Counted from the first letter of the stretch, positions 1 through 9,473 are shown. The stretch is 64,000 bases of DNA from Solirubrobacteraceae bacterium (GCA_017882455.1 JADGPL010000001.1:186001-250000), one strand, 5' to 3'. The notes: generated by a model from the letters alone, not told the origin. A program made the numbers and translations.

Positions 1-1
1 C

Positions 2-886
2 GCTCTGCTCGCCCGCGCGCTGATCGGCCTGGGCTGGACCGAGGCCTTCCTGCTCGGCGCCCTGCTCTCACCGACAGACCCCGTGCTCTCCTCGGGGGTC
101 GTCACCGATCCGCGCGTGCCCCGCATCGTCCGCCACTCGCTGAACCTCGAGTCTGGCCTCAACGACGGGCTGGCGCTGCCGGCCGTTCTCGCCTTCGCCG
201 CGGCGCTCGAACCGGACCACGGGCACTTCGTGTGGTGGCACTTCGTGCTCCAGGACGTCGGCCTCGGGCTTGCCTTCGGGCTGGTCTGCGGCGTCGTGGG
301 CTCGCTGCTGATGCCCCGCGCCGGCGAGCACGCCGACCGGCCGATACCCGCCCATCAGCGAGCGCTCTACGGACTGGGCCTGGCGTTCGCGACCTATGGT
401 CTGACGGTGCTGCCACCGCATGGCAACGGCTTCATCGCCGTATTCGTCGCGGCCATCGTACTCGGCAACCGCCGCCCGGATCTGCGCAGCTGCTTCGCCG
501 AGCGTGCCGAGGAGCTCGTGGAGATCGTGAAGCTCGGGATCTTCACCGTGTTCGGCGCGCTGCTCACCATCGACGGCCTGTTCGGCGACGGGTGGGCTGC
601 GGTGGCGGTGGTCGCCGCCACCTTCCTGATCGCGCGACCGCTCGCCGTGTGGATCGCGCTGGCCGGCACCCGTATCGGCGCTGTCAGCAAGGCGTTCATG
701 GCGTGGTTCGGCCCGAAGGGGGTCGCCACGATGGCCTTCTCGCTCCTGATCCTCTCTCGCCACATCCACTCGGGGCAGCGCATCTTCAACATCGCCGCGC
801 TCGCCGTCTTCGCCTCGATCCTCGTGCATGGCGTGACCGACACACCCGGCACCCGCTGGATCGGGCGACGCGCGCAGGAGGCGTGA
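2..886 (+). CDS. CPA1-type Na+/H+ (cation/proton) antiporter, 5' truncated
   Basis: The reading frame is open from the window edge to a TGA at 884-886, so only the C-terminal part is present. The first residues include the CPA1 signature LLSPTDPVL followed by SSGVVTDPRVP, with LNLESGLNDGLALP soon after; both are typical of the transport core of NhaP/NhaK-type antiporters. Several hydrophobic helices follow (for example LVCGVVGSLLMP, FIAVFVAAIVLGNR, and VAVVAATFLIARPLAVWIAL), and the conserved helix with WFGPKGVATMAFSLLIL is near the C-terminus. The protein should exchange Na+ or K+ for protons across the membrane. It converges with the DUF2254 gene four bases downstream. Family assignment is firm; cation specificity cannot be told from sequence. 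Confidence 0.9.
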   Translation, partial: ALLARALIGLGWTEAFLLGALLSPTDPVLSSGVVTDPRVPRIVRHSLNLESGLNDGLALPAVLAFAAALEPDHGHFVWWHFVLQDVGLGLAFGLVCGVVGSLLMPRAGEHADRPIPAHQRALYGLGLAFATYGLTVLPPHGNGFIAVFVAAIVLGNRRPDLRSCFAERAEELVEIVKLGIFTVFGALLTIDGLFGDGWAAVAVVAATFLIARPLAVWIALAGTRIGAVSKAFMAWFGPKGVATMAFSLLILSRHIHSGQRIFNIAALAVFASILVHGVTDTPGTRWIGRRAQEA

Positions 887-890
887 GGGC

Positions 891-2243
891 TCAGGCTGCC
901 GGCGGGCTCGCCTCGGCGGACACGGCTGCCGCCAACACGGCGTCATACCGGCGACGCACATCGACGCGATCGGCCTGCTCGGGCACCGACTCCTCGCTCG
1001 CCCGTAGGATCATCTCCGCCTGCGCGAGCAGCAGATCGCGCTGTCCCGGGGAGCTCGTGTACGCCATCACCTTGGCGAGACCGTCCAGCTGGCGAATCAT
1101 CACCGCCGGCATGCCGCGGCTCGCCTGGCGGATCTTGTCGTGAGCACGCTCGACGAGACGACGAAAGCTGATGGTCACCGTGATCACGCGCAGGTGGCCT
1201 GCAGCGTCGCGATGCACCGTTGCGGGGCGCCAGCGGCTGGCGATCTTGCCCAGACCGTCACCGAGCCAGTCGATGCAGGCCAGCGCTGTGAAGGTGTCGT
1301 TCACGGCGGGGGAGAGCGCCCGGATGGCTATCTCCACCAGCTGGTCCACGGCAAACGAGAGATCCTGGGTGAGCGTTCTGTGCGGACCCGTCGCGTGCGC
1401 TCCGCCGAGCGCCCGCGCGACACCCGGCGCAGCAGCGGCGGGCCAGACGTTCGCCAGAGGCTCACCCTCCATCACGAAGTGGCCCGGGCGATGCAGCAGG
1501 CGGATCACGGCGTGGCCCTGGCGAGCGATGTCGATCAGGGTGCTCATGCTCACGTACTGCAGATAGCCGCTGCTCGGCGCGCGCACCACGGCGCTGTCCT
1601 CGTCCAGTCGTACCAGCATCTCCGACAGCGACGGACCGGCCTTCGGTACGCCGGCGCCCGGCGCAGAGACCTCAGCCTCGATCGCCCTGGAGAGATCCCC
1701 GGCGATGCTCGCGATGACCTGCGGCAGTTGGATCGATTTGGCGATGTGATCGATGAACAACACCAGCACCGCCACATCGATGACCACGAGCGCCATCGTC
1801 ACGGTGATCGACAGGTGCGGGACGAATTCACCATGGCGCCCCGGGCCGATCGTGACGAGTGCGAGGATCGCGTAGACGAACGTCGCCACGAAGCTCCCGA
1901 GCGTGAGCTGAGTGATGCGATCCCGGATGAAGTTGCGCAGCATCCGCGGGCCGAACTGGGTCGAGGCCAGCGTGAGCGTGACGATCGTGATCGAGAAGAC
2001 GAGCGTCACCACCGTGATGACCGCTGCCGCGATCGCCGTCAGGATCTGCCGGGCCGCGTCGGCGGTGCCGCTGATGATCCAACCCGGGAAGTGCAGCGAG
2101 CCGTCGTAGGCAAGTCGATCCAGAGCGTAGGTTCCAGCGAACAACGCGACCGCGAGCGTGATCTCGACCGTGGGAACCAGCCACAGGTTCGTGCGCAGCG
2201 CCTCACGTCGCCATGCGGATGGCAGCGGCAGACGAGCCTTCAC
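891..2243 (-). CDS. DUF2254 family membrane protein
   Basis: Predicted membrane protein of 450 aa. Four hydrophobic segments occupy the first third (VEITLAVALFAGTYAL, ILTAIAAAVITVVTLVFS, LGSFVATFVYAILALVTIG and MALVVIDVAVLVLFIDHI), then a long soluble C-terminal part. The stretch TLASTQFGPRMLRNFIRD after the second helix is typical of DUF2254, a family of unknown function, as is the later ALSPAVNDTFTALACIDWL. The GTG start at 2243 has no clear ribosome binding site, but TAGCTG ends seven bases before it and may be a -10 box. It is read towards the antiporter gene. The family call is good; the function is unknown. Confidence 0.8.
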   Translation of the reverse strand: MKARLPLPSAWRREALRTNLWLVPTVEITLAVALFAGTYALDRLAYDGSLHFPGWIISGTADAARQILTAIAAAVITVVTLVFSITIVTLTLASTQFGPRMLRNFIRDRITQLTLGSFVATFVYAILALVTIGPGRHGEFVPHLSITVTMALVVIDVAVLVLFIDHIAKSIQLPQVIASIAGDLSRAIEAEVSAPGAGVPKAGPSLSEMLVRLDEDSAVVRAPSSGYLQYVSMSTLIDIARQGHAVIRLLHRPGHFVMEGEPLANVWPAAAAPGVARALGGAHATGPHRTLTQDLSFAVDQLVEIAIRALSPAVNDTFTALACIDWLGDGLGKIASRWRPATVHRDAAGHLRVITVTISFRRLVERAHDKIRQASRGMPAVMIRQLDGLAKVMAYTSSPGQRDLLLAQAEMILRASEESVPEQADRVDVRRRYDAVLAAAVSAEASPPAA

Positions 2244-2415
2244 GACGGCTCAGCTACGTCGAGAGGACGCCCACGACCGCGGCGGATAGCAGTGGTCGGG
2301 AGGCGGAGGTTGGGGCACATGGTGCTTGGAGCAGCGCGAAGCAGCGCCGACCAGGCTTCCCGGCTCACCGACGCTCACAATATCGCGCCGGACTCACATC
2401 TGGCCTACTCAGCGC

Positions 2416-2457
2416 GGCTGGCGCCGATCGCTCCGAGCCGAGCGATCAGCGCCAGCC
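2416..2457. repeat. long imperfect inverted repeat in an intergenic region
   Basis: Arms of 17 bases, GGCTGGCGC-c-GATCGCT (2416-2432) and its complement AGCGATC-a-GCGCCAGCC (2441-2457), with one mismatch and an 8-base loop. It lies between the end of the gene at 2522 and the start of the gene at 2243, both on the minus strand, so it could end transcription or be an RNA element or operator. No T-tract is visible. The rest of 2244-2521 holds no gene I can support. Confidence 0.6.
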
Positions 2458-2469
2458 AACTGCTCTGTG

Positions 2470-2488
2470 CGGCGGCGTTGCGCCGCCG
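2470..2488 (-). terminator. GC-rich hairpin after the 186-aa gene
   Basis: Perfect 8-bp stem CGGCGGCG-ttg-CGCCGCCG, 33 bases beyond the stop of the minus-strand gene ending at 2522. There is no U-tract on either side, so an intrinsic terminator is only a possibility; actinobacterial terminators often lack U-tracts. Confidence 0.4.
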
Positions 2489-2521
2489 ACGGTGTGAGGT
2501 CAATCGCCGGCGCTCGACGAG

Positions 2522-3082
2522 CTACGCAGCCAACGCGTCGAAGCCGGTGGCGGGCAGCTCCTCCAGGGCGTCCTGGATCTCACGCACGGCCTGAGTGACC
2601 GTGCGCCTGGAGCTGGGGTTGAACAGAGGGCTGAGACCGTCGGTGAGGAACCTCCGAGCGAGCACGACGCCACGCGGGCTGACCGGGGCGCCCTCCTCGA
2701 GGAGTTCGGCCAGCTCCATGATCGCGTCGCGACCCTCCCTCACCGCCTGAGACTCGACGACGACCGCCGAGACGATCGCTCGCGGCTCGCGCCGGTCGAC
2801 GTACTCGATCAGCCGACGCAGGTTGCCGGCGATGTCGCGCCGGACGCGAGAGTCGGTCAGCTGGCGGGTGCGCAGCGTGAGCGCCTCGCTGGCTTCGCAC
2901 GGGGTACCAGCAGCGATCTGCCGATCGAGCCGTGCGCGCGTCGTGAACACCCGGAGACGTAGACCGAAGGGTGCGCCAGCGGGAGTCGATCGACCGTCGC
3001 GACGCGACGGCGCGACCTCGAAGCCGGGCCTCGTCGAAGGCATAGCGGGCGCAGAATGGTGAATGCCTCTTACAGTCCTCAT
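2522..3082 (-). CDS. unrecognised 186-aa soluble protein, candidate kdp co-regulated gene
   Basis: I do not recognise the family. The start is set by GGAGG eight bases before the ATG at 3082; a longer frame from 3118 has no such signal. The N-terminal 45 residues are basic and poor in predicted structure. The remainder is mostly charged helix (QLTDSRVRRDIAGNLRRLIE, GRDAIMELAELLEEGAPV) and ends VREIQDALEELPATGFDALAA. There is no signal peptide, membrane span or recognisable catalytic motif. Its upstream region (3134-3187) carries the same multi-block direct-repeat element as the kdp operon, which suggests shared control. It is a single-gene unit bounded by hairpins downstream. Real gene: likely; function: unknown. 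Confidence 0.65.
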   Translation of the reverse strand: MRTVRGIHHSAPAMPSTRPGFEVAPSRRDGRSTPAGAPFGLRLRVFTTRARLDRQIAAGTPCEASEALTLRTRQLTDSRVRRDIAGNLRRLIEYVDRREPRAIVSAVVVESQAVREGRDAIMELAELLEEGAPVSPRGVVLARRFLTDGLSPLFNPSSRRTVTQAVREIQDALEELPATGFDALAA

Positions 3083-3133
3083 GCTGAGTACCTCCGAGTC
3101 AACGTGGGATGAGAACAACCCGAGTGTTCCACC

Positions 3134-3187
3134 AGCCGTGTGACGCCCTCGTGACGAACCGGCGTTCGCTCATAACGATTTCGTGAA
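3134..3187 (-). promoter_or_regulatory. multi-block direct-repeat operator, copy 1 (shared with kdp)
   Basis: On the minus strand, blocks beginning TTCACGAAATC, GTTATGAGCGA, a 10-base spacer block, GTCACGAGGGC and GTCACACGGCT run end to end with steps of 11, 11, 10 and 11 bases. The same order and spacing occur at 9698-9751 before the kdp operon. Direct repeats at 11-bp steps are the known binding geometry of OmpR/PhoB-class response regulators, so KdpE is the natural candidate. The element ends 51 bases before the ATG at 3082. Confidence 0.6.
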
Positions 3188-3214
3188 GGTGTCTCTTGCG
3201 GCGCATGCGTCACC

Positions 3215-3784
3215 TCAGAAATGCCCCCTGACCGCCTCGACCGATATCCGGCGAGTGTCCTCGGGAGCCGGGCGCAGGATCAGGATCTCGGCGGGGACAC
3301 GCGCGAGCAGCCAGCGCAGATCGTCGTAGCCCAGTCCCCCGCGCTGGTCTTCGTCGGCCGAGACGATGATCCGGTCGAAATGCTCCTGCTGGAGCAGTTT
3401 GCGCAGCGCGTCACGCGCGGATCGCCCACGTCCCACCCTCGAATCGACCGGGACGCCCTGCGATGTGAGGCTCTGCTCGATCGCCTCGAGCAGAGGCATC
3501 CCACCGGCGCACTGCACCGGGAGAGCCGTCTCGATCGGCAGGTTCATGGGCACGCGCGCGAGGAAGGCCGGCATGATGATCGCGTTCTCTGCCTTGGCGA
3601 GGCGCACCGCGGCCTCGAACGCTCGTCGCGAGATCGCCTGGCCGGTGAACGGCAGCAGGATGCGACGCACGGGACGGGGACGGTTGCGCGCGGCGAGGCG
3701 CCCGTGCGGCGGCAGCCAGTAGCCCGCAAGGATCCCGAGCAGGACTCCCAGAACGCCGACCGCGACGGTCCCGAGCGCGTTCAT
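3215..3784 (-). CDS. universal stress protein domain with N-terminal membrane anchor
   Basis: 189 aa. Residues 4-26 form one hydrophobic segment (GTVAVGVLGVLLGILAGYWL). The soluble part starts RRILLPFTGQAISRRAFEAAVRLAKAENA, the usual first strand and helix of a UspA-type fold, and later has FDRIIVSADEDQRGG. The C-terminal LARVPAEILILRPAP matches the last USP strand. The ATG overlaps the stop of the KdpD sensor half by four bases (ATGA), so the two are probably translationally coupled. As last gene of the kdp operon it may act as an extra nucleotide-binding module in potassium sensing; that role is inferred from position only. Confidence 0.75.
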   Translation of the reverse strand: MNALGTVAVGVLGVLLGILAGYWLPPHGRLAARNRPRPVRRILLPFTGQAISRRAFEAAVRLAKAENAIIMPAFLARVPMNLPIETALPVQCAGGMPLLEAIEQSLTSQGVPVDSRVGRGRSARDALRKLLQQEHFDRIIVSADEDQRGGLGYDDLRWLLARVPAEILILRPAPEDTRRISVEAVRGHF

Positions 3785-4917
3785 GGCCTGTCCCCGTTTG
3801 GACGCCGGGTGCGGTCGGCGACGATACGCACGTCGACTCCGGGGAGGCTCTGCATGAGCCGCTGCGGCAGCGGAAGCCGCAGGCGGGCAAGACCGTGGGC
3901 CGGGCGTGAGTGGCCGAGCAGGATGTAGGTGGTCCCACGCCGGCAGGCAACGTCGACCACCGCTGCTGCCAGATCGTCGGACTCCTCCTCGAGCAGCCTC
4001 GCGCCGAGCACGGAGGCGAGCTGGCGCAGCGCGGACAGTGAGCGCTGCTCGTCATCGGATAGCTCCTGGCCGGGTGCCTTGACCCACAGGAGATCGAGCT
4101 CGGCGCCCAGCCGCTGGGCCGAGCGCCACGCACGGCGCACGAGGCGCTGCGCGCGCGGATAGGGCTCGACGAGCGCCATCAGGCGCTCGCCGACGGCCTG
4201 GGGCGCATCGGCGGCGAGGCTCTCCTCGCGCGAGCCGACGAGCTCGGTGGTCAGGCGCTTGGCGCCGACCTCCTCGGCGACCTGGCGGAGGGCCACCTCC
4301 CGCAGCGCAGCCAGGTTCTCGATGCGGAAGAAGTTGTTGAGCGCCGCGTCGATGCGCTCGAGCGGATAGATCCTGCCCGCGCGCAGCCGCTCGAGCAACG
4401 CCTCGGGGGTGAGATCGATCAGCACCACCTCATCGGCGCGACCGAGGATCGCGTCGGGGATGGTCTCGCGAACACGCACGCCGCTCAGCTCGGTGATGTG
4501 GTCGTTGAGCGACTCGAGGTGCTGGACGTTGAGCGTCGAGAGGACGTCGATCCCCGCCGCCAGGACGTCCTCCACGTCTTCGTAGCGCTTTCGGTGCTCG
4601 GTGCCGGGCGCGTTCGTGTGGGCCAGCTCGTCTATCAGGCAGAGCTCGGGGGCTCGGCTCAGGATCGCGGGTAGGTCCATCTCCTCGAGCACAGTTCCGC
4701 GGTAGCGGACGCTGCGTCGGCTCACGGCCGGAAGGCCCTCGGCCAGCCGGGCGGTCTCGGCCCGGCCGTGGGTCTCGAGCAGGCCCACGGCCACATCTCT
4801 GCCCGCTTGCAGCTCAGCGTGCCCTTCGAGCAGCATGCGATAGGTCTTGCCCGCCCCGGCAGCCATCCCGAGGAAGACCTTCAGACGGCCCCGCGGCTGA
4901 CCGGCGGATGCGTCCAT
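3781..4917 (-). CDS. kdpD: KdpD N-terminal sensor half (KdpD domain plus USP domain, no kinase)
   Basis: 378 aa, far shorter than full KdpD (about 900 aa). It starts with the KdpD sensor domain: Walker A-like GMAAGAGKTYRML near residue 17 and Walker B-like LCLIDELAHTNAPG near 92, then NVQHLESLNDHI. A universal-stress-protein domain follows (AQRLVRRAWRSAQRLGAELD to the C-terminal GVDVRIVADR). The transmembrane, HisKA and ATPase parts of KdpD are absent. A DUF4118-containing histidine kinase that looks like the missing half is encoded separately at 10560-12122. N-terminal-only KdpD proteins are known from some cyanobacteria and Firmicutes. The gene lies in the kdp operon 34 bases after kdpB. 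Confidence 0.88.
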   Translation of the reverse strand: MDASAGQPRGRLKVFLGMAAGAGKTYRMLLEGHAELQAGRDVAVGLLETHGRAETARLAEGLPAVSRRSVRYRGTVLEEMDLPAILSRAPELCLIDELAHTNAPGTEHRKRYEDVEDVLAAGIDVLSTLNVQHLESLNDHITELSGVRVRETIPDAILGRADEVVLIDLTPEALLERLRAGRIYPLERIDAALNNFFRIENLAALREVALRQVAEEVGAKRLTTELVGSREESLAADAPQAVGERLMALVEPYPRAQRLVRRAWRSAQRLGAELDLLWVKAPGQELSDDEQRSLSALRQLASVLGARLLEEESDDLAAAVVDVACRRGTTYILLGHSRPAHGLARLRLPLPQRLMQSLPGVDVRIVADRTRRPNGDRP

Positions 4918-4951
4918 GGCCCAGGATCTCGCTCGCGCCCGAGCTCGCCGC

Positions 4952-7036
4952 TCAGCCTCCGAGGAGGTTGTGGACGATCAGGTCGATGAGCTTGATGCCG
5001 ATGAACGGGGCGATGATGCCGCCGAGGCCGTAGATCAGGAGGTTGCGTCTGAGCAGGGCGCTCGCGCCGATCGGCCGGTAGCGCACGCCCCTGAGCGACA
5101 GCGGGATCAGCAGCGGGATCACGATCGCGTTGAAGATGATCGCGGAGACGATCGCCGAGCGCGGCGTGCCGAGGCCCATGATGTTGAGCACGTGCAGCGG
5201 GCCCTTGCCCCCCGGACTGGCCGCATAGGTCCCGATGAAGACGGCCGGCAGGATCGCGAAGTACTTGGCCACGTCGTTGGCGATCGAGAAGGTCGTAAGC
5301 GCGCCGCGCGTGATCAGCAGCTGCTTTCCGACCTCGACGATCTCGATGAGCTTGGTTGGGTTGGAGTCGAGGTCGACCATGTTTCCGGCCTCGCGTGCCG
5401 CCTGGGTGCCGGTGTTCATCGCCACGCCCACGTCCGCCTGGGCGAGCGCTGGCGCGTCGTTGGTGCCGTCGCCGGTCATCGCCACCAGGCGCCCGTCCTG
5501 CTGCTGCTCGCGGATCAGCGCGAGCTTGCGCTCGGGCGTGGCTTCGGCCAGGAAGTCGTCGACTCCGGACTCCTCGGCGATCTTTGCGGCCGTGAGACGG
5601 TTGTCGCCGGTGACCATCACGGTCTTGATGCCCATCGCGCGCAGCTGGTCGAAGCGGGCCTTCATGCCCTCCTTGATCGTGTCCTTGAGGTAGACCACCC
5701 CGAGCACCTGGCTGTCACGGGACACGGCCAGGGGGGTGCCGCCCTCATTGCCGATGCGGTCGAGCACGGCCTGCAGCTCGGGTGGCGGCGAGCCGCCTTC
5801 ACCGCGCACCAACTCGATGATCGCGTCGCCGGCGCCCTTGCGCAGTTGCTGCCCGTCGATGTTCACGCCGCTCATCCGTGTTTGTGCGGTGAACGGCACG
5901 AACTCGGCGTGCAGGGTGGCCATGTCGTGCTCGCGGATGCCGTACTGCTTGGCCAGCACCACGATCGAGCGGCCCTCAGGGGTCTCGTCGGCGAGGGATG
6001 AGAGCTGCGCGACCTCGGCCAGCTCGGACTCGGGCACGCCGGGCATCGGGACGAACTCGGACGCGAGCCGGTTGCCGATCGTGATCGTGCCCGTCTTGTC
6101 GAGCAGCAGCACGTCGATGTCGCCGGAGGCCTCGACCGCACGGCCGGAGAGGGCGAGCACGTTGCGCCGCACCAGGCGGTCCATCCCGGCGATGCCGATC
6201 GCCGACAGCAGCGCCCCGATCGTCGTCGGGATCAACGCCACGAGCAGCGCGATCAGCGTGGTCTCGGAGATCGAGGTTCCCGAGAACAGGCCGAAGGGTC
6301 GCAGCGTGGCCACCACGATCATGAAGATCAGCGTCAGCGCGGCGAGCAGGATGTTCAGCGCGATCTCGTTCGGCGTCTTGCGCCGCTCCGCGCCCTCAAC
6401 CAAGGCGATCATCCGCTCCAGGAACGACTGACCGGGCTCCTGCGTGATTTCCACGACGATTTCATCCGAGGTCACGCGCGTACCGCCCGTGACCGCGCTG
6501 CGGTCGCCGCCGGACTCCCGGATCACGGGCGCCGACTCTCCCGTGATCGCCGACTCGTCCACGGTCGCGATGCCCTCGATGACCGTGCCATCCCCGGGGA
6601 TCAACTCCCCCGGAGTGACGACGACGACATCGCCGCGGGTCAACTCGGCGGCCGCCTTGGTGGAGCCGTCGCGCATTCTCGCGACGGTCTCCTTGCGCAT
6701 CGCCCGCAGCGTGTCTGCCTGCGCGCGGCCGCGTCCCTCGGCGAACGCCTCGGCCATGTTCGCGAAGACCACCGTCAACCACAGCCAGACCGAGATCAGG
6801 AACGTGTACCAAGCGGGCTCGTTGCCGCCGCCGAGCGGCTTGCCACCGAACGCCTGGATCAGCCACGTCACGGTCGTGATGAGAGAGCCGATCTCCACCA
6901 CGAACATCACCGGGTTGTGGATCTGCACCCGCGGGTCGAGCTTCTTGAAGCTGTCGATCAGCGCGCGTTTGACGATGTCGCGCTGGAACAGCGAGATCGC
7001 CTGGCGCTCGTGGGTGGCGGGCATCTGTGCGGACAT
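4952..7036 (-). CDS. kdpB: potassium-transporting P-type ATPase, catalytic subunit KdpB
   Basis: 694 aa, normal KdpB length. The phosphorylated aspartate lies in [11 protein letters not shown] (D313). The actuator motif is TGESAP near 165, and the hinge motifs are [16 protein letters not shown] and [22 protein letters not shown]. Hydrophobic helices flank these as expected. KdpB hydrolyses ATP to drive K+ uptake by the KdpFABC complex in the inner membrane. The ATG overlaps the kdpC stop by one base (TGATG). The gene comes after kdpC, so the order is A-C-B rather than the usual A-B-C. Confidence 0.97.
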   Translation of the reverse strand: MSAQMPATHERQAISLFQRDIVKRALIDSFKKLDPRVQIHNPVMFVVEIGSLITTVTWLIQAFGGKPLGGGNEPAWYTFLISVWLWLTVVFANMAEAFAEGRGRAQADTLRAMRKETVARMRDGSTKAAAELTRGDVVVVTPGELIPGDGTVIEGIATVDESAITGESAPVIRESGGDRSAVTGGTRVTSDEIVVEITQEPGQSFLERMIALVEGAERRKTPNEIALNILLAALTLIFMIVVATLRPFGLFSGTSISETTLIALLVALIPTTIGALLSAIGIAGMDRLVRRNVLALSGRAVEASGDIDVLLLDKTGTITIGNRLASEFVPMPGVPESELAEVAQLSSLADETPEGRSIVVLAKQYGIREHDMATLHAEFVPFTAQTRMSGVNIDGQQLRKGAGDAIIELVRGEGGSPPPELQAVLDRIGNEGGTPLAVSRDSQVLGVVYLKDTIKEGMKARFDQLRAMGIKTVMVTGDNRLTAAKIAEESGVDDFLAEATPERKLALIREQQQDGRLVAMTGDGTNDAPALAQADVGVAMNTGTQAAREAGNMVDLDSNPTKLIEIVEVGKQLLITRGALTTFSIANDVAKYFAILPAVFIGTYAASPGGKGPLHVLNIMGLGTPRSAIVSAIIFNAIVIPLLIPLSLRGVRYRPIGASALLRRNLLIYGLGGIIAPFIGIKLIDLIVHNLLGG

Positions 7037-7698
7037 CAGGGCGTTCCTTTTGTGAGGCGGTCGAGGGCAAGGTTGAGCTCGAGGACGTTCACGCCCTTCT
7101 CGCCCGAGAAGCCGAGCCCACGAGAGTCGGTGTACTTGGAGATCAGCCCGTCGACCACGGCCAGCGAGAGCTGGCGCTTGGCCGCGATGCGGTGCGCCTG
7201 GACCCAGGCGTTGGCCTGAGAGATTTCAGGGTCGAGGTTCGACCCAGACGTGTTCACCGCGTCGACCGGAACCTGAGCTGTGGTGAGCCCGGTGTCGTAG
7301 GGCTTGTTCAGTTCGAGGTATTCCTTGATGTTTTCTTCGTCGGCTTCCTTGGTGGCCTTGTCGTTGGGGCCACGGTTGGAGAACGTGCTCGCCGCCGCGT
7401 TATACGCCCCACCTTCGGTCGCCGACGGACGCGACTGGAAGTAGCTCGGGTCCGCTTCGGTGACGAGTTCTTCTTCCTTTTCCTCGGGCTTGCCGTTCTT
7501 GCCGATCACCGGAGACTTGAAGCTCTGCCCGATGATCTTCGAGCCGACGAGCTTCCCGTTCACATAGACCTTCTGACCGTTGGCGTTGCCCGGGAACGCG
7601 ACCTGGCTGACGCCGGTGATCACGAGCGGGTAGACGAGGCCGATCAGGACCGTCAGGACGACGATGCCGATCACGGATGTGACGATGTCGCGGCGCAT
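7036..7698 (-). CDS. kdpC: potassium-transporting ATPase subunit KdpC
   Basis: 220 aa. A single N-terminal membrane helix ([25 protein letters not shown]) precedes a periplasm-facing domain. Family signatures are [34 protein letters not shown] and the C-terminal [14 protein letters not shown] charged insert (about residues 68-82, rich in E and K) sits between the first two motifs. KdpC stabilises the KdpA-KdpB complex and influences ATP affinity. It starts one base after the kdpA stop. Its position between kdpA and kdpB is unusual. Confidence 0.96.
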   Translation of the reverse strand: MRRDIVTSVIGIVVLTVLIGLVYPLVITGVSQVAFPGNANGQKVYVNGKLVGSKIIGQSFKSPVIGKNGKPEEKEEELVTEADPSYFQSRPSATEGGAYNAAASTFSNRGPNDKATKEADEENIKEYLELNKPYDTGLTTAQVPVDAVNTSGSNLDPEISQANAWVQAHRIAAKRQLSLAVVDGLISKYTDSRGLGFSGEKGVNVLELNLALDRLTKGTP

Positions 7699-7699
7699 G

Positions 7700-9472
7700 T
7701 CAGTAGAGGTGTCCCGTCAGGCCCTGCACGACCGGTCCGAGCAACAGGGCGGGGAAGAAGGTCAGCGCGCCGACAAGGATGATCACGCCGATCAAGAGCA
7801 CCACGAACGTCGGGTTATCCGTGCGCATCGTGCCGAGGCCCGCGGGAGTGACGCGCTTGCCCGCCAGGGCACCCGCGACGGCGAGCGCGAACAGGATCGG
7901 CGCGTAGCGCGCGAAGAGCATGTCGAAGCCACCCAGCAGGTCCGCGAAGGTGACTCCGTGCGACCCCACGTTGCCGGCGTTCGGCTGGATGAAGCCCGTG
8001 TAGCCGGCGAAGGCGGAGCCGTTGTTGTTGGCCTGGGAGAGATAGGCGTAGAAGGTCTCGGAGAAGCCCTGTGGGCCCTTGCCCAATTCGGAGATCGACG
8101 CGCGGCCGGCGTGGCTGGCGGTCGCCATCGCGGTGCAGAACAGAGCCGCCAACGGCGTGATCAGGATGCCGAGCCCGGCGAGCTTGATCTCCCTCGCCTC
8201 GAGCTTCTTGCCGAGCCACTCCGGCGTGCGCCCGACCATCAGCCCACCGATGAAGACCGCGAGCAGTACGTAGAGCAGCATCGAGTAAAGGCCCGTGCCG
8301 ACCCCGCCGAAGATCACCTCGCTCGCCGACAGGTTGGCCATCGGCACCGCACCGCCGATGCCTGTGAAGGACTCGATCGCGCTGTTGACCGCCCCACACG
8401 AGGTGACGGTCGTGACCACGTCGAACAGGGCCGATCCCGCGATCCCGAAGCGCTGCTCCTTGCCTTCCATGTTGCCGCCGGTCGATCCGGAGATCACGTG
8501 TGTGTGCAGGCCGGCCGCATGCTGGGCGGGCGAGCCATGCGCCTCGGCGATGTAGGCGACGATCGCAGCGCCGAGGAACATCAGCATCATCGCCGAGTAG
8601 ATCGCGTATCCCTGCCGGCGGTTGCCGGTCATGCGCCCGTAGGTGAACACGAGCGCCGCCGGAATGATCAACACGAGCAACATCTCGAAGAGGTTGGTGA
8701 AGGCCGTCGGGTTCTCAAACGGGTGCGCCGAGTTGACGTTGAAGAAGCCACCACCATTGGTGTTCAGCATCTTGATGACCTCCTGCGAGGCGACCGGACC
8801 CATCGCGATCGACTGCGTAAGGCCGGTGACCGTGTGGGCGGTCAGGTAGGTCGTGAAGTTCTGGATCACTCCCTGTGAGACCAACACCAGCGCCCCGATC
8901 ACCGAAATCGGCGTCAGCACGTACAAGACCGTGCGCACCAGGTCCTGCCAGAAGTTGCCGAGGCTCTTACCGCTGCGCCCGATGATCCCGCGGATCAGAG
9001 CGACCGCGACCACGATGCCGACGCCGCCTGAGAGCCAGTTCTGCACCGTCAGCCCGATCATCTGGCTGAGGTAGCTCATCGTCGTCTCGCCGCCGTAGTA
9101 CTGCCAGTTGGTGTTCGTCAAAAACGACGAGGTGGTGTTGAAGGTGACGTTCCACGGGGCCGAGTGATAGCCCAGCGGGTTCAGCCCATGAGGGACGAAG
9201 AACGCGTTCTGCGTACGCAGGATCACATACAGCAACAGCCATCCCGCCAGCGAGAAGATCAGCAGGCTTTTCGCGTAGGACTTCCAGTCCTGCTCACGCT
9301 TGGGATCGACCCTCAGGATCACGTACAGGAAGCGCTCCGGGCCCGAGAAGATCGGCGACAGGAACACCCGCCTACCCGTGTACACCTTCGCCATATAGCT
9401 GCCCAGCGGCATGGCGAGCGCGGTCAGGATCGCCGCGAACAGGAAGATCGTGAGCCAGCCGGCGAAGGTCAT
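7700..9472 (-). CDS. kdpA: potassium-transporting ATPase, K+-binding subunit KdpA
   Basis: 590 aa, slightly longer than the usual 555-570. It is an integral membrane protein with about ten helices and the repeated selectivity-filter loops of the SKT superfamily. VVTTVTSCGAVNSAIESFTG is one filter, and GGFFNVNSAHPFENPTAF and NNNGSAFAGYTG are conserved pore segments. The N-terminus MTFAGWLTIFLFAAILTAL matches the family. It forms the K+ pathway of the high-affinity Kdp pump. It follows kdpF by a single base and precedes kdpC. Confidence 0.97.
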   Translation of the reverse strand: MTFAGWLTIFLFAAILTALAMPLGSYMAKVYTGRRVFLSPIFSGPERFLYVILRVDPKREQDWKSYAKSLLIFSLAGWLLLYVILRTQNAFFVPHGLNPLGYHSAPWNVTFNTTSSFLTNTNWQYYGGETTMSYLSQMIGLTVQNWLSGGVGIVVAVALIRGIIGRSGKSLGNFWQDLVRTVLYVLTPISVIGALVLVSQGVIQNFTTYLTAHTVTGLTQSIAMGPVASQEVIKMLNTNGGGFFNVNSAHPFENPTAFTNLFEMLLVLIIPAALVFTYGRMTGNRRQGYAIYSAMMLMFLGAAIVAYIAEAHGSPAQHAAGLHTHVISGSTGGNMEGKEQRFGIAGSALFDVVTTVTSCGAVNSAIESFTGIGGAVPMANLSASEVIFGGVGTGLYSMLLYVLLAVFIGGLMVGRTPEWLGKKLEAREIKLAGLGILITPLAALFCTAMATASHAGRASISELGKGPQGFSETFYAYLSQANNNGSAFAGYTGFIQPNAGNVGSHGVTFADLLGGFDMLFARYAPILFALAVAGALAGKRVTPAGLGTMRTDNPTFVVLLIGVIILVGALTFFPALLLGPVVQGLTGHLY

Positions 9473-9473
9473 C

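Noticed and set aside
1140-2594. Long plus-strand frame opposite the DUF2254 gene
   Set aside because: Arg/His/Asp-rich antisense frame of a high-GC gene; the minus-strand frame has clear membrane helices and family motifs.
7664-8878. Plus-strand 404-codon frame over kdpA
   Set aside because: Antisense shadow; kdpA and kdpC on the other strand are unambiguous.
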